Source of the DNA: Pseudocercospora fijiensis CIRAD86
Taxonomy: Eukaryota > Ascomycota > Dothideomycetes > Mycosphaerellales > Mycosphaerellaceae
Assembly (NCBI RefSeq): GCF_000340215.1
Contig: NW_006921534.1
Coordinates: 5,138,169-5,202,168, forward strand
Reading direction: 5' to 3'
Length of the DNA stretch: 64,000 nt
The notes beneath the pieces are model-generated. The model saw nothing but the letters and a program-made list of their open reading frames with translations, searched no databases and was not told where the DNA came from. A program made the position numbers and the translations under genes. Shown here in pieces: positions 34,901 to 45,962 of this stretch (within the stretch, counting starts at the first letter, position 1; each line of letters opens with the position of its first letter).

Positions 34901-37240
34901 GAACAACGACGTTAGAGCCCACGGCTCTTCGCACTTCTTGAACTCGTTTGCACCAAGTTTTGATGCATTAAATCGTTTCGCGCCGATGGTCGGCAGGTCA
35001 ACAATCATACTCGCACTAGCTGGAGTGGTCTCAGCGGTAGAGTACATAGAGCTCCGCGTCTGCTGTGCTCGAAGTCGTCTCTCTTCTGCGTCCGTTTTGG
35101 ACCGCAGAGGTTGCACGACCTGCGGAGTAGTACTATGGCTCACCAAAGAGGTTGAGCGCGGGACATACTGACTTTGTGAAGCTCCTGCATATGCATCCGG
35201 GGCATATGGAGCCTGACCTGGAAGAGGTGGCAATGCCTTTGCTTCAGTCACCAGTGACGGGAGACTACCATTTTCCGGATAAGGCACAGCTGGTAATGGT
35301 CGCGGCGGATACGAAGTACTAGCCTGGTTGAAGAAAATGTCTGGAGGCTCATCGGGGAAACGATCCGGTAGCTGCCCTTCCATGAAAGTGTACTCATCGC
35401 CTTCGTCATAGCTCTGCCGTCGTCCGTCTGCTGTAGGCTCTGAGAGGCCACCAGTGCCGCCAACTTCCACGCGAGCCGCAGGATTAAACAATGGGTATCG
35501 TAAGGAGTCGGAGCGGTAGTCAAATTCGCCGCGACTTGACTGAGAAGCGTGAGATCGGCGCATTGAGCTGTGCTGGCTGGAAACAGTCTGGCTGAGCGAT
35601 TCATGATTCAATTCGCCGCCAGCCGCCAGTTGACTTGGATCACCACCGTATGTCATTTGTACATCGTAGCCGCCCCCGAAAGAGCTCACGTCTACACCGC
35701 CATAATCGTCGCTGTCACTGGCTTCGTTTCGATGTCTGTTAGTCTGTGGAGAGCCAAGGCCATTAAAGCGTGATTGATTTGGTCCACTCTGTAGTCTCCG
35801 ATCATCTTCCTCATCTCGTCTCATCATCGCAAGGCCCTGGGCCGCCTCCATATCACTGTCACTGCTATATTGCGCTTCGTGCGCGACATGCTGCGGCGCA
35901 ATAGGTGATAAGTGTCCATTCACAGTGCCATTACGTGATGCCCGACTATCCTGCCGCGAGCTTAGAGATGTAGAGTGGCTAGGAGGCTGGAACGGTGCTT
36001 GGCTTATCGAGATCGAGGGACTTCTTTCGGTTGCTGAGGCACGTCCGGCATTCATCACGGCATTCTCGACCTCGTCAAACAAGTCGTCTTGCTCTTGATA
36101 CTCGTTAGCTTGACTGCTGAAGCCAGTTGCCGCGCGAGAGGGAGGATGATTTTGGAAGTAGTCCGATTCAAAGCCTGGCGGGTCCGGAGGAAGCGGTCTA
36201 CCCAACGTGTTTGTCCTCGAAATCCCATGTGCTGGTGGTGTAGGGCCCGGAGATGAGCTCGGCGGTGACGGTCTTGCGTCAGCAGGGTATTGTGGCGATA
36301 CCGAGGGCTGACCTTCATAGTTTCCATGTGTCGGTGACGAGGGCAACCAGTGATCATCCGGACGTGATCCAGGCATCGAGGTCGGTATCGGAGGTTGAGC
36401 AGGCGCGCCCACGGAGCCAGGATGAGGACGGTACGGCAGACCAGTTGGACAAGGCACGCTCTGTGAATCTGATCGAGGCGGTACAGGCGGAGGAGCGCCC
36501 GCAGAGGCCTGTGTTTGATAGCCCGAGCCATAGCTTGGATATGTAGTGTGCTGAGGTGGAGGAGGAGAGCTTTGTGAGTAGCCATAAGGCTGCGAACTAT
36601 AAGGTGACTGCGTGGTTGGACTGAACATTGATGCGCTAGGAGGCTGGGTGAAGGGTGATTGATTTTGTGAGGGAGATTGGCCAGAAGTTGGGTATGCGCC
36701 AGGTGATGGCGCATACCCATATGGATCTACAGGACCACTGGTGCTATGCAATTGCGTGTCGAGATATGTCCCCGGGTTATAGCTCTGAGAGTATTGGCCC
36801 TGCTGGAGGTTGGGACTATGCTGACTGAAAGTCGCATAGGCCGCGGGATTGTAGCTCTGCTGTTGCTGTTGCTGCTGCGGCGGTGGCGGCGGCTGGGCCG
36901 GCTGCGAATATGTCTGAGGATTGTATTGTCCATACTGCTGCTCTTGTCCATAGCTTTGTCCAAAAGATGTACTCCTTGGCGAGTGGTAATCTTCTCGATA
37001 TGCATATTGATTCGTGGGCTGCTGTACTGGTCCTCCTCCTTGGTATTGACCATAGGTCGTTTGCTCGGCATACGCGTATTGAGTCTGCTGCTGCACTGCA
37101 GCTTGCTGTCCGTACTGGCCGTCGTGAGTACCATTCGGACCAGGCTGTTGATACTGATGCGGCTGGTTCGGGTGCTGATATTGGTATGGAGGTTGTTGCG
37201 GCTGTTGCTGGCCGTGACCTCGGCCTTGATAGTACGACAT
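31911..37240 (-). CDS. ROM2: RHO1 guanine-nucleotide exchange factor (ROM2-like; DEP-DH-PH-CNH)
   Basis: Two exons, 37240-32948 and 32897-31911, flank a 50-bp intron (GTATGT..ACAG, GCTGAC branch); the product is about 1759 residues. The first 730 residues are Gln/Tyr/Pro/Ser-rich and disordered. A DEP-like domain follows (about 765-850; PWALTSLFKWLL), then a DH domain (about 920-1110; EIVQTEETYMSHLEVLRVLY, FLKAPISRLQRYTLLL), a PH domain with an insert (about 1150-1335) and a C-terminal CNH domain spanning the splice junction (about 1385-1740; GTDYGVYVSELDNPRGWNK joined to AINMSRVTQVAVLEEFN). This order is that of yeast ROM1/ROM2, which activates RHO1 for cell-wall integrity signalling and glucan synthesis at the plasma membrane. 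Start is ATG 37238-37240 (MSYYQGRGHG). It is divergent from the flavin monooxygenase gene. Confidence 0.93.
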
Positions 37241-37910
37241 GTTGCGCGCAGTCTACAACGAGATGATGCGATCGAGGAAGATGCGGTATCGGTTCGTATT
37301 GCTAGGTCGGTCCGCAGGGCTCGTCGAGTAAGGCAGCTCCAGGCTGGGTCTGGGTGCTTTGCGCTGTCCACATTGGGCTCTGCAGAGGCCGCCTGGCAAA
37401 GTCGTGGCCGCCGTGTATGTCGCGGGAGTGTGTGAGTTGTCGGCTTATTCGAGGCACGCGTGTGGGAGGACGAGAAGGCGGGCGCGCATGGCTCGACTTG
37501 CGGTCGGATAGCACTGATGTGTGAGGGTGAGGGTGGGCGTGGGCGTGGGCGTGGGCGTGGGCGTCAGCCTCGTCGGCTTCGGAGGCCAGCAGTCAGTGCC
37601 GGACTCTTCGCGTTCAGCTCAACACACCAGAGCAAGACGCAAGGCAAGGCTGCACCATGACGAGACGTCGTTACGCCTGCCCGTCGTCACAGACACAGTC
37701 ACGGCAGAGTGATGAGTACAGCGCATCCAGCCACGGCCTTCTGTCTACGCTACTCCGCGAGGCCGTACGTCAAATCCACAACCCCACTCACTCACTGGCC
37801 GAGGTCGTGTTCAGCTTGTAAGACGGTCAAGATAAAGATGTAGCAGTGCGTGAGTTGTATATTCCTACTATTGCTGTACTGATTATCCTGTTCGTTGACC
37901 TCTGAACACG
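37241..37910. promoter_or_regulatory. Divergent promoter interval, ROM2-like gene / flavin monooxygenase
   Basis: The interval is 670 bp between start codons and contains a GTGGGC hexamer repeat at 37533-37563. Confidence 0.5.
37533..37563. repeat. (GTGGGC)n hexamer repeat
   Basis: About five tandem hexamers lie upstream of the ROM2-like start codon. Confidence 0.85.
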
Positions 37911-39808
37911 ATGGGAGTGAAGCATGATGCGCCGGCTAGCCTCTACGCGAACAACGACACCAACGATATCAGCCAGAACAACCCGACAGCCGAACGCGAT
38001 GGAGAACTGATACCCGACGTAGATGAATACGGTTACAGAATCAGAGAACAACCATATGGAACGAAACGAAAAGTGAAGGTGATATTGATGGGTGCCGGTG
38101 CTTCGACTCTAAATTTCTTGAAAAAGGCGGAAGAACAGCTGCAGAACGTGGACATCACCGTCTACGAGAAGAATCACGATGTCGGTGGAACGTGGTTGGA
38201 GAATCGCTATCCTGGATGCGCTTGCGACATTCCCTCCGTCAACTACCAATTCTCCTGGGCAATAAAACTATGGTCGCATTTCTACTCCTACTCTCCCGAG
38301 ATCTGGGAGTACATTCAAGATCTCTACCAGAAGTACGGCCTGTACAAGTTCATCAAGCTAAAGCATCAGATCAATCATGTGGAATGGGATGATGTTGAAG
38401 GCAAGTGGAGGCTCAAGGTCAAGAATCTGGAGACTGGCGATGAGTTCGAGGACGAAGCTGAATACTTCATCAATGCTGGAGGTGTGCTGAACAATTTTAA
38501 ATGGCCAGATATACCTGGCATCAAAGACTTCAAAGGCAAGCTAATGCATTCTGCGGCATACGAAGAGGGATATGATCTGAAAGACAAGAAAGTCGCCGTT
38601 GTAGGAGCTGGCTCGAGTGGAGTACAGATTGTTGCAAAGATACAGCCTATTGTGAAGCAGCTATACCACTGGATCAGAAGCCCCATCTGGATCACGGCTG
38701 GCTTTGCTCAGACGTGGGCAGGCGAAGACGGAGCGAATTTCGAATATACTGAAGAGCAACGCAAGTTCTTGGAAGAGAACCCAAAGAAGTACATGGAATA
38801 CAGAAAACAGATCGAGAACGAATTGAACCAGAGATTCAAATTCATAATCAAAGGTTCAGAAGAAGCCAAAGCCGCCCGCGAATTCTCCTACGATCAAATG
38901 GCTCGCAAGATGAATCATGACAAGCGTCTCTGCGACAAGATTATACCCAAAACCTTCAACCCTGGCTGCAGAAGACCAACACCTGCCCCAGGCTACCTCG
39001 AAGCACTTGTAGCCCCGAACGCCACGATCTTTACCGAAGCAATTGGCCACTTCACAGAAAACGGCTTTATCGACCAGGAAGGCAAACACCACGAATGCGA
39101 CGTCGTCATCTGCGCAACAGGTTTCGACACTTCATGGCTCCCCCGCTTCCCTTTCCGCGCACACGGCCAAGACATCCGTGATCTGTGGAACGCAAGCGAC
39201 GGTGTAACTTCATACCTCAGCGTCGCAATCCCTCACTTCCCCAACCACTTCTCCTTCTGCGGTCCCTACGGCCCTCTCGGACACGGCAGCTTCATGCCAT
39301 TGATCGAACGCTGGACGCAATACATGTTCGACGTCATCGAGAAGGGCCAAGTGGAAAACATCAAATCTTTCACTCCGAAAATGGCACCTTGCAAAGATTT
39401 CCGTCAGCATGCGGATCTCTTCTTGCAGAGGACGGCTTGGACGAGTGCTTGTCGGAGTTGGTTCAAGCAGGGGAAGCACGATGGCCAAGCCGCTATATAT
39501 CCCGGTAGTAGATTGAGTTTCTTGCATTTGATGGAGAGGCCGAGGTACGAGGATTTCGAGATTGAGCATTGGGATGAGAATATTTTTGCGTTTTTAGGAA
39601 ATGGTGAGTTCATGTTGGGAAGATTGCGTGATGGGTTCCTTGGGACTGACTCTCTTGATTTCCGAATGTAGGCTTTGACACGCGCGAGTTCGATGGTAGA
39701 GATATTACGCATTATCTTGGAAATATTGATGAGCGAGGGAGAGATGTGCAAGCCGAGTATGGGGAGGAGCTGTTGAATAGGCTTGCTGGGTGGGCGATTG
39801 GGAAGTAG
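37911..39808 (+). CDS. Flavin-containing / Baeyer-Villiger-type monooxygenase, two exons
   Basis: Exons 37911-39603 and 39672-39808 (68-bp intron, GTGAGT..GTAG) give 609 residues. Features in order: a first Rossmann motif GAGAST (G61) for FAD, VGGTWLENRYPGCACD (typical of BVMOs), a fingerprint-like segment FKGKLMHSAAY (F207-Y217, with Tyr where Trp is usual), a second Rossmann motif GAGSSG (from G232) for NADPH, and ATGFD in the C-terminal third. The enzyme should insert oxygen next to a ketone or hydroxylate a substrate with NADPH and O2; no substrate is suggested by the neighbours. Intron retention would end the protein at a stop overlapping the acceptor. Start at ATG 37911 is the first Met of the frame. 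Confidence 0.9.
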
Positions 39809-40647
39809 GTAGAGGAGGGATTGCATTTTCTCAAAAGAAGATGAGGTCGAATATCGCTCGCTACATATTCTACACTTTGCCGAAGCGGAAAGGAGCAAAG
39901 CCGAGGTGATTTCTTGGCCTCGTTATGTTCTCCCCTCAGTCGCCGTCGCGCCAACTTCGGCCTGAGACATTGGCGCACGACATGAGGCTGGGAGAGCTTC
40001 CCGATATCTCGTGCAGTGCACTGCAGTACACAGGTGTGAGACTTGATGCGATCGGGCGAAAACGGGTGTGGAGTTGTACCCAGATGGCCGCCAGCTCTGA
40101 GAGCAGCGCCGCCAGCAGGTTGGTCTGCTGAGCTTGATCAGAATGCAAAGACTGCAGGCGAGTGAGTCAAGCGCATTCTTGACCTTCCAAGCCTCAGCGC
40201 TGTGCCACCATAAGACTTGATAATAAGAGTGAGGTTCAGTTGGCCGCACTCCACCTTCACACCATCGTACGCCATGACTTACGGTATACACTGCGGCAAA
40301 CGACCGGTAAAGAGCGGCCTCTTGTCATCCGAGATACTAATCGCAGCGGCAAGCCAAGCCAGCCGAGCCACCTTCGAATCGTCGTGAACCAGTGGCGAGC
40401 GTGGGAGCGTTGCATTCGGCTTTGGGGCTCCAGATCACGGCCTTGTGCTCCCTTCCCTGTAAGTACCTGCGGGCTTGGCTATCGCGTGCTCCAAGCGATC
40501 TGCTTGGCATTGGCCAGGCCAGCGGCTGCACTTTAAACATGCGGCCGTCTCGCTGACCTGTTTGCCGCAAGAGCATTGGGATTTGGGGAATCATCATCAT
40601 CATCATCAGTGTGCCGCTGCCAGGAGCCGTTCGTTGTTCTTCACAAG
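39809..40647. other. Intergenic region upstream of permease
   Basis: About 840 bp without a supported gene; a short (CAT)n run lies at 40591-40608 just before the permease start. Confidence 0.5.
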
Positions 40648-42579
40648 ATGCCGCTGTTCGGCCCGAAGCGAGCCTCCATATCGGCGGAGCATCAAGCACG
40701 AACGACGCACGAGGAGAAGCTGCCGTACGAGTATCAGCAGTATGGAGCCGAATCGCCCGTCACGGACGTCGGCGTCCTCAGTGATCCCAACGACGCTCAC
40801 CACAGCTTGCACAGAGGCCTCGCCGCGCGCCAGGTTTCAATGATTGCAATCGGAGGTACGAACGCAGTGGCAGTGCCTTGAGACCAGCCCCATGTCTGAT
40901 ACACTCGCTGATTGGGCGCGTGACCCTTCCAGGCGCCATCGGAACTGGTTTGATCATTGGCACTGGATCGGCGCTCGCGAAAACCGGCCCTGCGTCGATC
41001 CTGATCTCGTATACTCTCGTTGGTATGCTGGTATACGTCGTCATGGCCGCTCTCGGTGAAATGGCAACCTGGTTGCCTGCTGCTGGCGGCTTTGCTGTCT
41101 ATGCCTCTCGATTTGTTGATCCTGCTCTGGGTCAGTGACATGGCTATCTTTTCCACTCGTGCACACCTGGCTGACATCGACAAGGCTTCTCGCTCGGATA
41201 CACATACTGGTTTAAATATATCATCACCACTCCCAACCAACTCACCGCAGCAGCGCTTGTCATACAGTATTGGCTGCCCGCAGAAAAGGTCAACCCCGGC
41301 GTCTGGATTACCGTGTTCCTGGTAGTCATCATAACGATCAATGTGCTCGGCATCAAGTACTTCGGAGAACTCGAGTTCTGGCTCTCATCCGTCAAGGTCC
41401 TGGTCATCATCGGCCTGATCATTCTCTCGCTCGTCATTGCCCTCGGAGGCGCCGATGGCGATCGCAGAGGCTTCAGATACTGGAGCGACCCAGGAGCTTT
41501 CAAGGAATACGTTGGCAAAGGCGATATTGGACGCTTCACGGCAGTCTGGCAGAGCATGGTCACTGCAGTTTTTGCCTATCTCGGAACGGAGCTGGTCGGC
41601 GTGACTGTTGGAGAGGCACAAAACCCGCGCAAGAACATCCCTCGCGCCATCAAGCTTACCTTCTGGCGCATTGCCATCTTCTACGTCGTCTCCGTCATCC
41701 TTCTTGGCATGACTGTTCCATACAACAGCGACCTGCTTGCCTTCGCCACCAAATCGTCGACCTCTGCTGCAGCCTCGCCCTTCGTGGTTGCTATCAAGCT
41801 CGCCGGAATCGACGTCCTACCGGGATTCATCAACGGCTGCATTCTCATATTCGTGTTCAGCGCATCCAACTCCGACCTGTACATTGCCTCACGTACCCTT
41901 CACGGCTTGGCCTTGAAGAACCACGCTCCTGACTTCCTGGCCATTACCAACAAACGCGGTGTCCCATATTACGCCCTCGGACTCTCGTCTCTGATCTGCT
42001 GCATCGCCTTCATGAACGTATCGACCTCGTCCAAGACAGTCTTTGGCTATTTCGTCAACCTGGTCTCCATTTTCGGACTCCTCACCTGGATCTCCATTCT
42101 GGTCTCGCACATCTATTTCGTCAAGGCCAGACGCGCACAAGGTGTTCCAGACGACAGCAGCCAGCTTCGATACAAGTCGCCCTTTGGCCTGTGGGGAAGC
42201 TATGTCGCTCTCGCATTCTGCTGTCTTATCGCCTTGACCAAGAACTTCACCGTTTTTGTGCCGAGTCCATCCAGCTACGGCAACTTCGACTACAAGAACT
42301 TTATCGTGAGTACACCACCCTTCATATCTCGGGTTTGATCTATTGCTGACCGTGATCCAGACTGGCTACCTCGGAATCCCGCTCTACCTCATCATGATCG
42401 CCGGTTACAAGTTCATCAAGAAGACTCACGGCGTCAAGCCACACGAGGCTGATCTATGGACTGATAAAGATATCATTGATGCCGATGAACAGGAGTGGCT
42501 CGCGAAGGAAGCTGCTGATAGAGCCAACGGCCGCGATGGCTCATGGCTGTACAGGCACTCAATTGGCTACATTTTCTAG
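40648..42579 (+). CDS. Amino-acid permease (APC/YAT family), four exons
   Basis: Exons 40648-40855, 40933-41130, 41185-42305 and 42361-42579; introns of 77, 54 and 55 bp. The joined frame is 1746 nt, 581 residues. After a hydrophilic N-terminus comes the family hallmark RGLAARQVSMIAIGGAIGTG, rebuilt across intron 1, then GFSLGYTYWFKY across intron 2, and about 12 hydrophobic helices including the SASNSDLYIASRTLHGLA segment typical of yeast-type amino-acid permeases. The C-terminal tail (KKTHGVKPHEADL..DEQEWL) is cytosolic. It should import amino acids by proton symport at the plasma membrane; similarity suggests the DIP5-like branch, but specificity is not determined. Start ATG 40648 is the first Met before the conserved region. 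Confidence 0.92.
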
Positions 42580-43076
42580 ATAGATAGCCCTTTCGAAAGC
42601 TCATTGTGCTTGCCATGGAAGGCACGTGTGAAGCATTCTCCAACTCTCATGCTCGCTGTCACCTTGATCAGAAACTTCCTCCCATCGAACGGACCAATAA
42701 ACAAACCAGGTGAAGGAAATTACAAAAAAAAAAACCAAATCTCGAAACCCACCCAGCCTTTCCATCCATCATACACCGTTCAAACTCGTCGTGTCAATTC
42801 CTCACTTCCAACCCACTTTTCGCACCCATCTTTCCCAGCTCAAATCTCCATCATCTCATACTCCCCATGCTCAACATCAACGAGAAACCCTATCAACATC
42901 AACCTGAAACGCTTCGTCGAAAGAGGAGAGTCTGCAGACCACTTCTCGCCTGTGTGTCCATGCACACTCGTGTCTGGCGGCGGTAATGGTAACGCAGTAG
43001 CGATCTCGTTCGATTGGGGGGGTTTTTTTTGGATCGGCGTTGTGCGAAGTTCCCCAAGTCGCGAATCTGGATTGTC
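42580..43076. other. Intergenic region
   Basis: The interval holds the permease 3' UTR and about 400 bp with A-runs near 42723. No feature is supported. Confidence 0.45.
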
Positions 43077-44829
43077 CTAAGCTGGCTGAGGAGATCGGGG
43101 ACGCAGTGGCTTTAAGTACCAAGTTTTTTGAAAAAGAAAAAAAAAATCGGAATCGACAGACTTTAGAGGGTTCGAAGACGGGAGACCAGAAATATTCGAG
43201 GTGTGCGGTCGGTCGGTCGTCGATATTGACGAGTGTATGTATGTATCATCGCTGCACTGGCGTGCGATGTCAAAAAACCATTCGTGTGTGGAACAAGTTC
43301 TGGGGGGAAAAGCCAGGCAGCCTTTTGCGTTCAAAGTCATGGCGGATGTACGAGTGTCCCAGAACGGTTCCAAGGTGCCAGGGCTTCTGGATTCAGAAGA
43401 GAGCAGCCATCTCTCCGGTCGGAAGGCCTCCGCATCCGGACCATAAAGCTCTTCGTTACGATAAAGTACCTTCATAGAAGTTCCGACCTTGGTTCCTCCA
43501 GGGACATAGTAGCCGCATATCGTGTCACCTTGTGGAGGCGTCAACTTCGACAGCTCAGCAGCCACCGCAGGGTACCAACGCAGGCCTTCCTTGATCGTAG
43601 CCTGCAAGAGAGGAAGAAGCTCGTGAGCCTGGTTTGCGGAAACGATTTTACCTTCTGGAGGCAGTGCTCCGCGTGCGACTGCATCGTCAATCTCGGCTGT
43701 CAGCAGTCTATAAAGTCGAGGCGACGCCATGATATTCAGCATTGTTGCACGAATGGTGCTCGCTGTCGTGTCAGAGCCAGCAGTCAGATTCAGGATAGCC
43801 TCTTCTTTCGCTCGTTCATGAGACAGTCCATGACGAATAAAGCTGCCCAACATATCAGACCTCATCTCGTCTTTCGGGCGCCCGTCAGGCTGAAATCGCT
43901 TCTCAACTTGTTCTTAAGCGATGCGCTTCACCTTCTCGACACCCGCTCGTCCACCTGCAAATCTTGCGGCCATTTGCAAGAGACCGATGTCAGTCAAAAA
44001 CTTGACGAGCCCTGCTACGGGGGCAATCCAGGTGATACTTGGAAGCAGATTCTCAATCTCGGCGATATGTCCGTGATTGTCTCTGTCGTCCGTAAGGTCG
44101 TAGAATTTGGCGTCGAAGGCCACTTTACTGATGATGTCCAAGACCATGAAGCTGATCTTCCTCGCTAGATGCATTGGTTTGATGTTGCCGGCTGTAGAAG
44201 AGTACTTGTTGTCGATTAAATGACATAGTTCAAGAATTGATTCATCGACATCGTTCTCCAGCGACAAATTCTCCTTACCGGAGTAGTGGGCCGTCATTGT
44301 TTTGCGTAGGTCATTATGCGCGACTTCATTTCTTGTCGAAAACAAGTGATCTTTTCCAGGGTTCAGGCGCATTGCATAGTAGTTCATGCTCCTGCGACAT
44401 GGTGACTGCACAGCAGACATCTTTCGGATGACTGTCTCCTTTTAGAAGCTCCGTGGATGCCCCAGGTTCTACTATATATGGCAAGAACCGGCTCTACTGC
44501 GGAAGCAGCTAGCAAGCTAGCTCTCGTGCCTTCCGCTAGAGGTCTGAGAGGAGACAGTCGAATGATATCGGCATCACAAGTGATGACGGTATTTGGACCG
44601 ACCCGAACCGAAGGGCCATAGCGTTTGCTGAGCTGATAATATTGGTCCATCATGTCGGGCTTCAAGTGCACAAGCACCCATGGCATAACGGTCAAACCCC
44701 ATCCTGGTGGTCCAGGATGTGTGACAATCGCCGATACGATCGGGCCCAAGAAGCGAGATAGAAGGCAGTGGCCAGTCCTAAAACGCCGATAAGTAGCAAT
44801 TCTGAGTAGAGTGAAATTGAAGTTGACAT
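43077..44829 (-). pseudogene. Cytochrome P450, inactivated by frameshift, stop and a TIR insertion
   Basis: On the minus strand ATG 44827-44829 starts a membrane anchor (LLLIGVLGLATAFYLASWA). A one-base frameshift near 44715 interrupts the PGPPGWG hinge. The frame then reads YGPSVRVGPNTVITCDADII up to a 130-bp insertion (44430-44559), which shifts frame again. Downstream follow SAVQSPCRRSMNYYAMRLNP, an in-frame TAA at 43914-43916 where Gln is likely, helix I (AGSDTTAST), the ExxR motif in KEGLRWYP and PERW. The heme loop F-x-x-G-x3-C-x-G is not recoverable: only a degraded KGCLAF piece is seen, and the remaining frame to 43077 is not P450-like. Family P450s oxidise lipophilic substrates at the ER; this copy is dead. 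It lies beside the RIP block. Confidence 0.85.
44430..44559. mobile_element. 130-bp MITE-like element inside the P450 pseudogene
   Basis: The segment starts with GACTGTCTCC and ends with its exact inverse, GGAGACAGTC; the inverted ends extend imperfectly to about 17 bp. Flanks are GGAT (44426-44429) and GAAT (44560-44563), a possible 4-bp target duplication with one transition. Removing the element plus one flank restores the P450 reading DADIIRKMSAV, so it is an insertion and not ancestral coding sequence. It has no coding capacity. Confidence 0.7.
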
Positions 44830-45764
44830 TTTAGCATCCAAGCAGTCAAGACTGTTCGTGCAGAACATCTGGGAGAGAGCTTAGTGATTCTGCAAAAGCC
44901 CTCGGTATACTGAGGCTCGCTCGCCAGACTAGAACTAACTTTGGAAAACCGAGGCCCCCCGCCCGGACCCCTAGCATACCCCGACCTTACGTCAAATTTT
45001 GGGTTATCTGGATAAAGCCTGCTAAATCGCCTACTGGAATATTAGATGTCGGGTCACACTTAGGCTTAGGCTCGGTTTAGGTAGCAGTCTCGAGAGTCTA
45101 GACTCGCTTACTATTTCTACTCGATTACCTATCTATACTAAAGTTTATTATTCGTATCTAGATACAAATTTCCGTAAAACAAATTAGCCGAGCACGCGAG
45201 TACTAACTAACTAACTAATTATACCTTAAGTAAGTTTATATATATATAGAGAATATATAACGCGTTAGCTTAGTTATATAACTATTATATAACTTCTTAG
45301 TATATAAAGATTTTTTATACCATATTTTAGCCTATAGAATAGAACGGTAGAGGGCAATAAATAAAGCTAATTTAAACTGCTAGCAAGGTAGTATTATATA
45401 AGTAATCTACTACGCTATATGTAATAGTTATAAGCCTAGATTATTTAATCCGTAGTATTAGCGACTTCTATAGTAAGAAAGAATTTTCTATTCTACGAGA
45501 CCTTTAGTAATCGATAGTCCTAACGGTACTAAGAAACTATTTAACTAAGCTTCTATAACTTAAACTGTTTTTAAGATTAGTATATAATAAGGGTAGCGTC
45601 CTTAGTTTAAGTTATCTATCCTAGTTCGTTAAATCTATTTAACTAATATATATTTACTTAATCCCTTATCTAATTAATTAGAAGCTACCTATACGATTGC
45701 TATAACAACTAATAGTATAATATAAAGGGCTTAGTATAATTAAACTAACCGTACGATACGAGTT
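44830..45764. repeat. Boundary strip and left RIP-degraded repeat
   Basis: Normal composition persists to about 45060, including a C-rich strip at 44955-44990. From there to 45764 the DNA is RIP-type (TA/CTA-rich, CpA and TpG rare). It is not recognisably part of the family to the right and no coding motif was identified. Confidence 0.5.
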
Positions 45765-45962
45765 TGTAATAGGGGTTATATTAGCAGGTAGATAGGGTAG
45801 TAGTAGGTACGAGTAGTATTCGATAAGGAGCTAGAAGGAGAGGGAGGAAGGTAGGCAAGTTAGCCTACTACTAAGCGCTAAGCCCTACCTAAGGCATTAA
45901 GACCCTAGCTTTACTCGAGCCCGGTTATATACCAATTACGTATAACCTCTTTAGTCCTAATA
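45765..45962 (-). repeat. LTR of copy A
   Basis: The LTR is about 198 bp and runs TGTAATAGGGG..CCTAATA on the plus strand. In element orientation it begins TG(or TA)..TTAG and ends TACA. It is homologous to the LTRs at 50118, 53854 and 60772. Confidence 0.85.

Noticed and set aside
36055..36720. Minus-strand frame of 221 residues and plus-strand frame 36746-37435
   Set aside because: They are alternative frames of the repetitive Gln/Pro-rich N-terminus of the RhoGEF.
43233..44168. Plus-strand frame of 311 residues
   Set aside because: It is antisense to the P450 pseudogene and contains no family motif.
44430..44559. The P450 insertion as a spliced intron
   Set aside because: The only GT..AG pair within the ends (GTCTCC..ACAG) does not restore the P450 frame, whereas excision of the whole inverted-repeat unit does.
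37241..44829. Flavin monooxygenase, permease and P450 as a secondary-metabolite cluster
   Set aside because: There is no backbone synthase, the P450 is dead, and the other neighbours are housekeeping genes.
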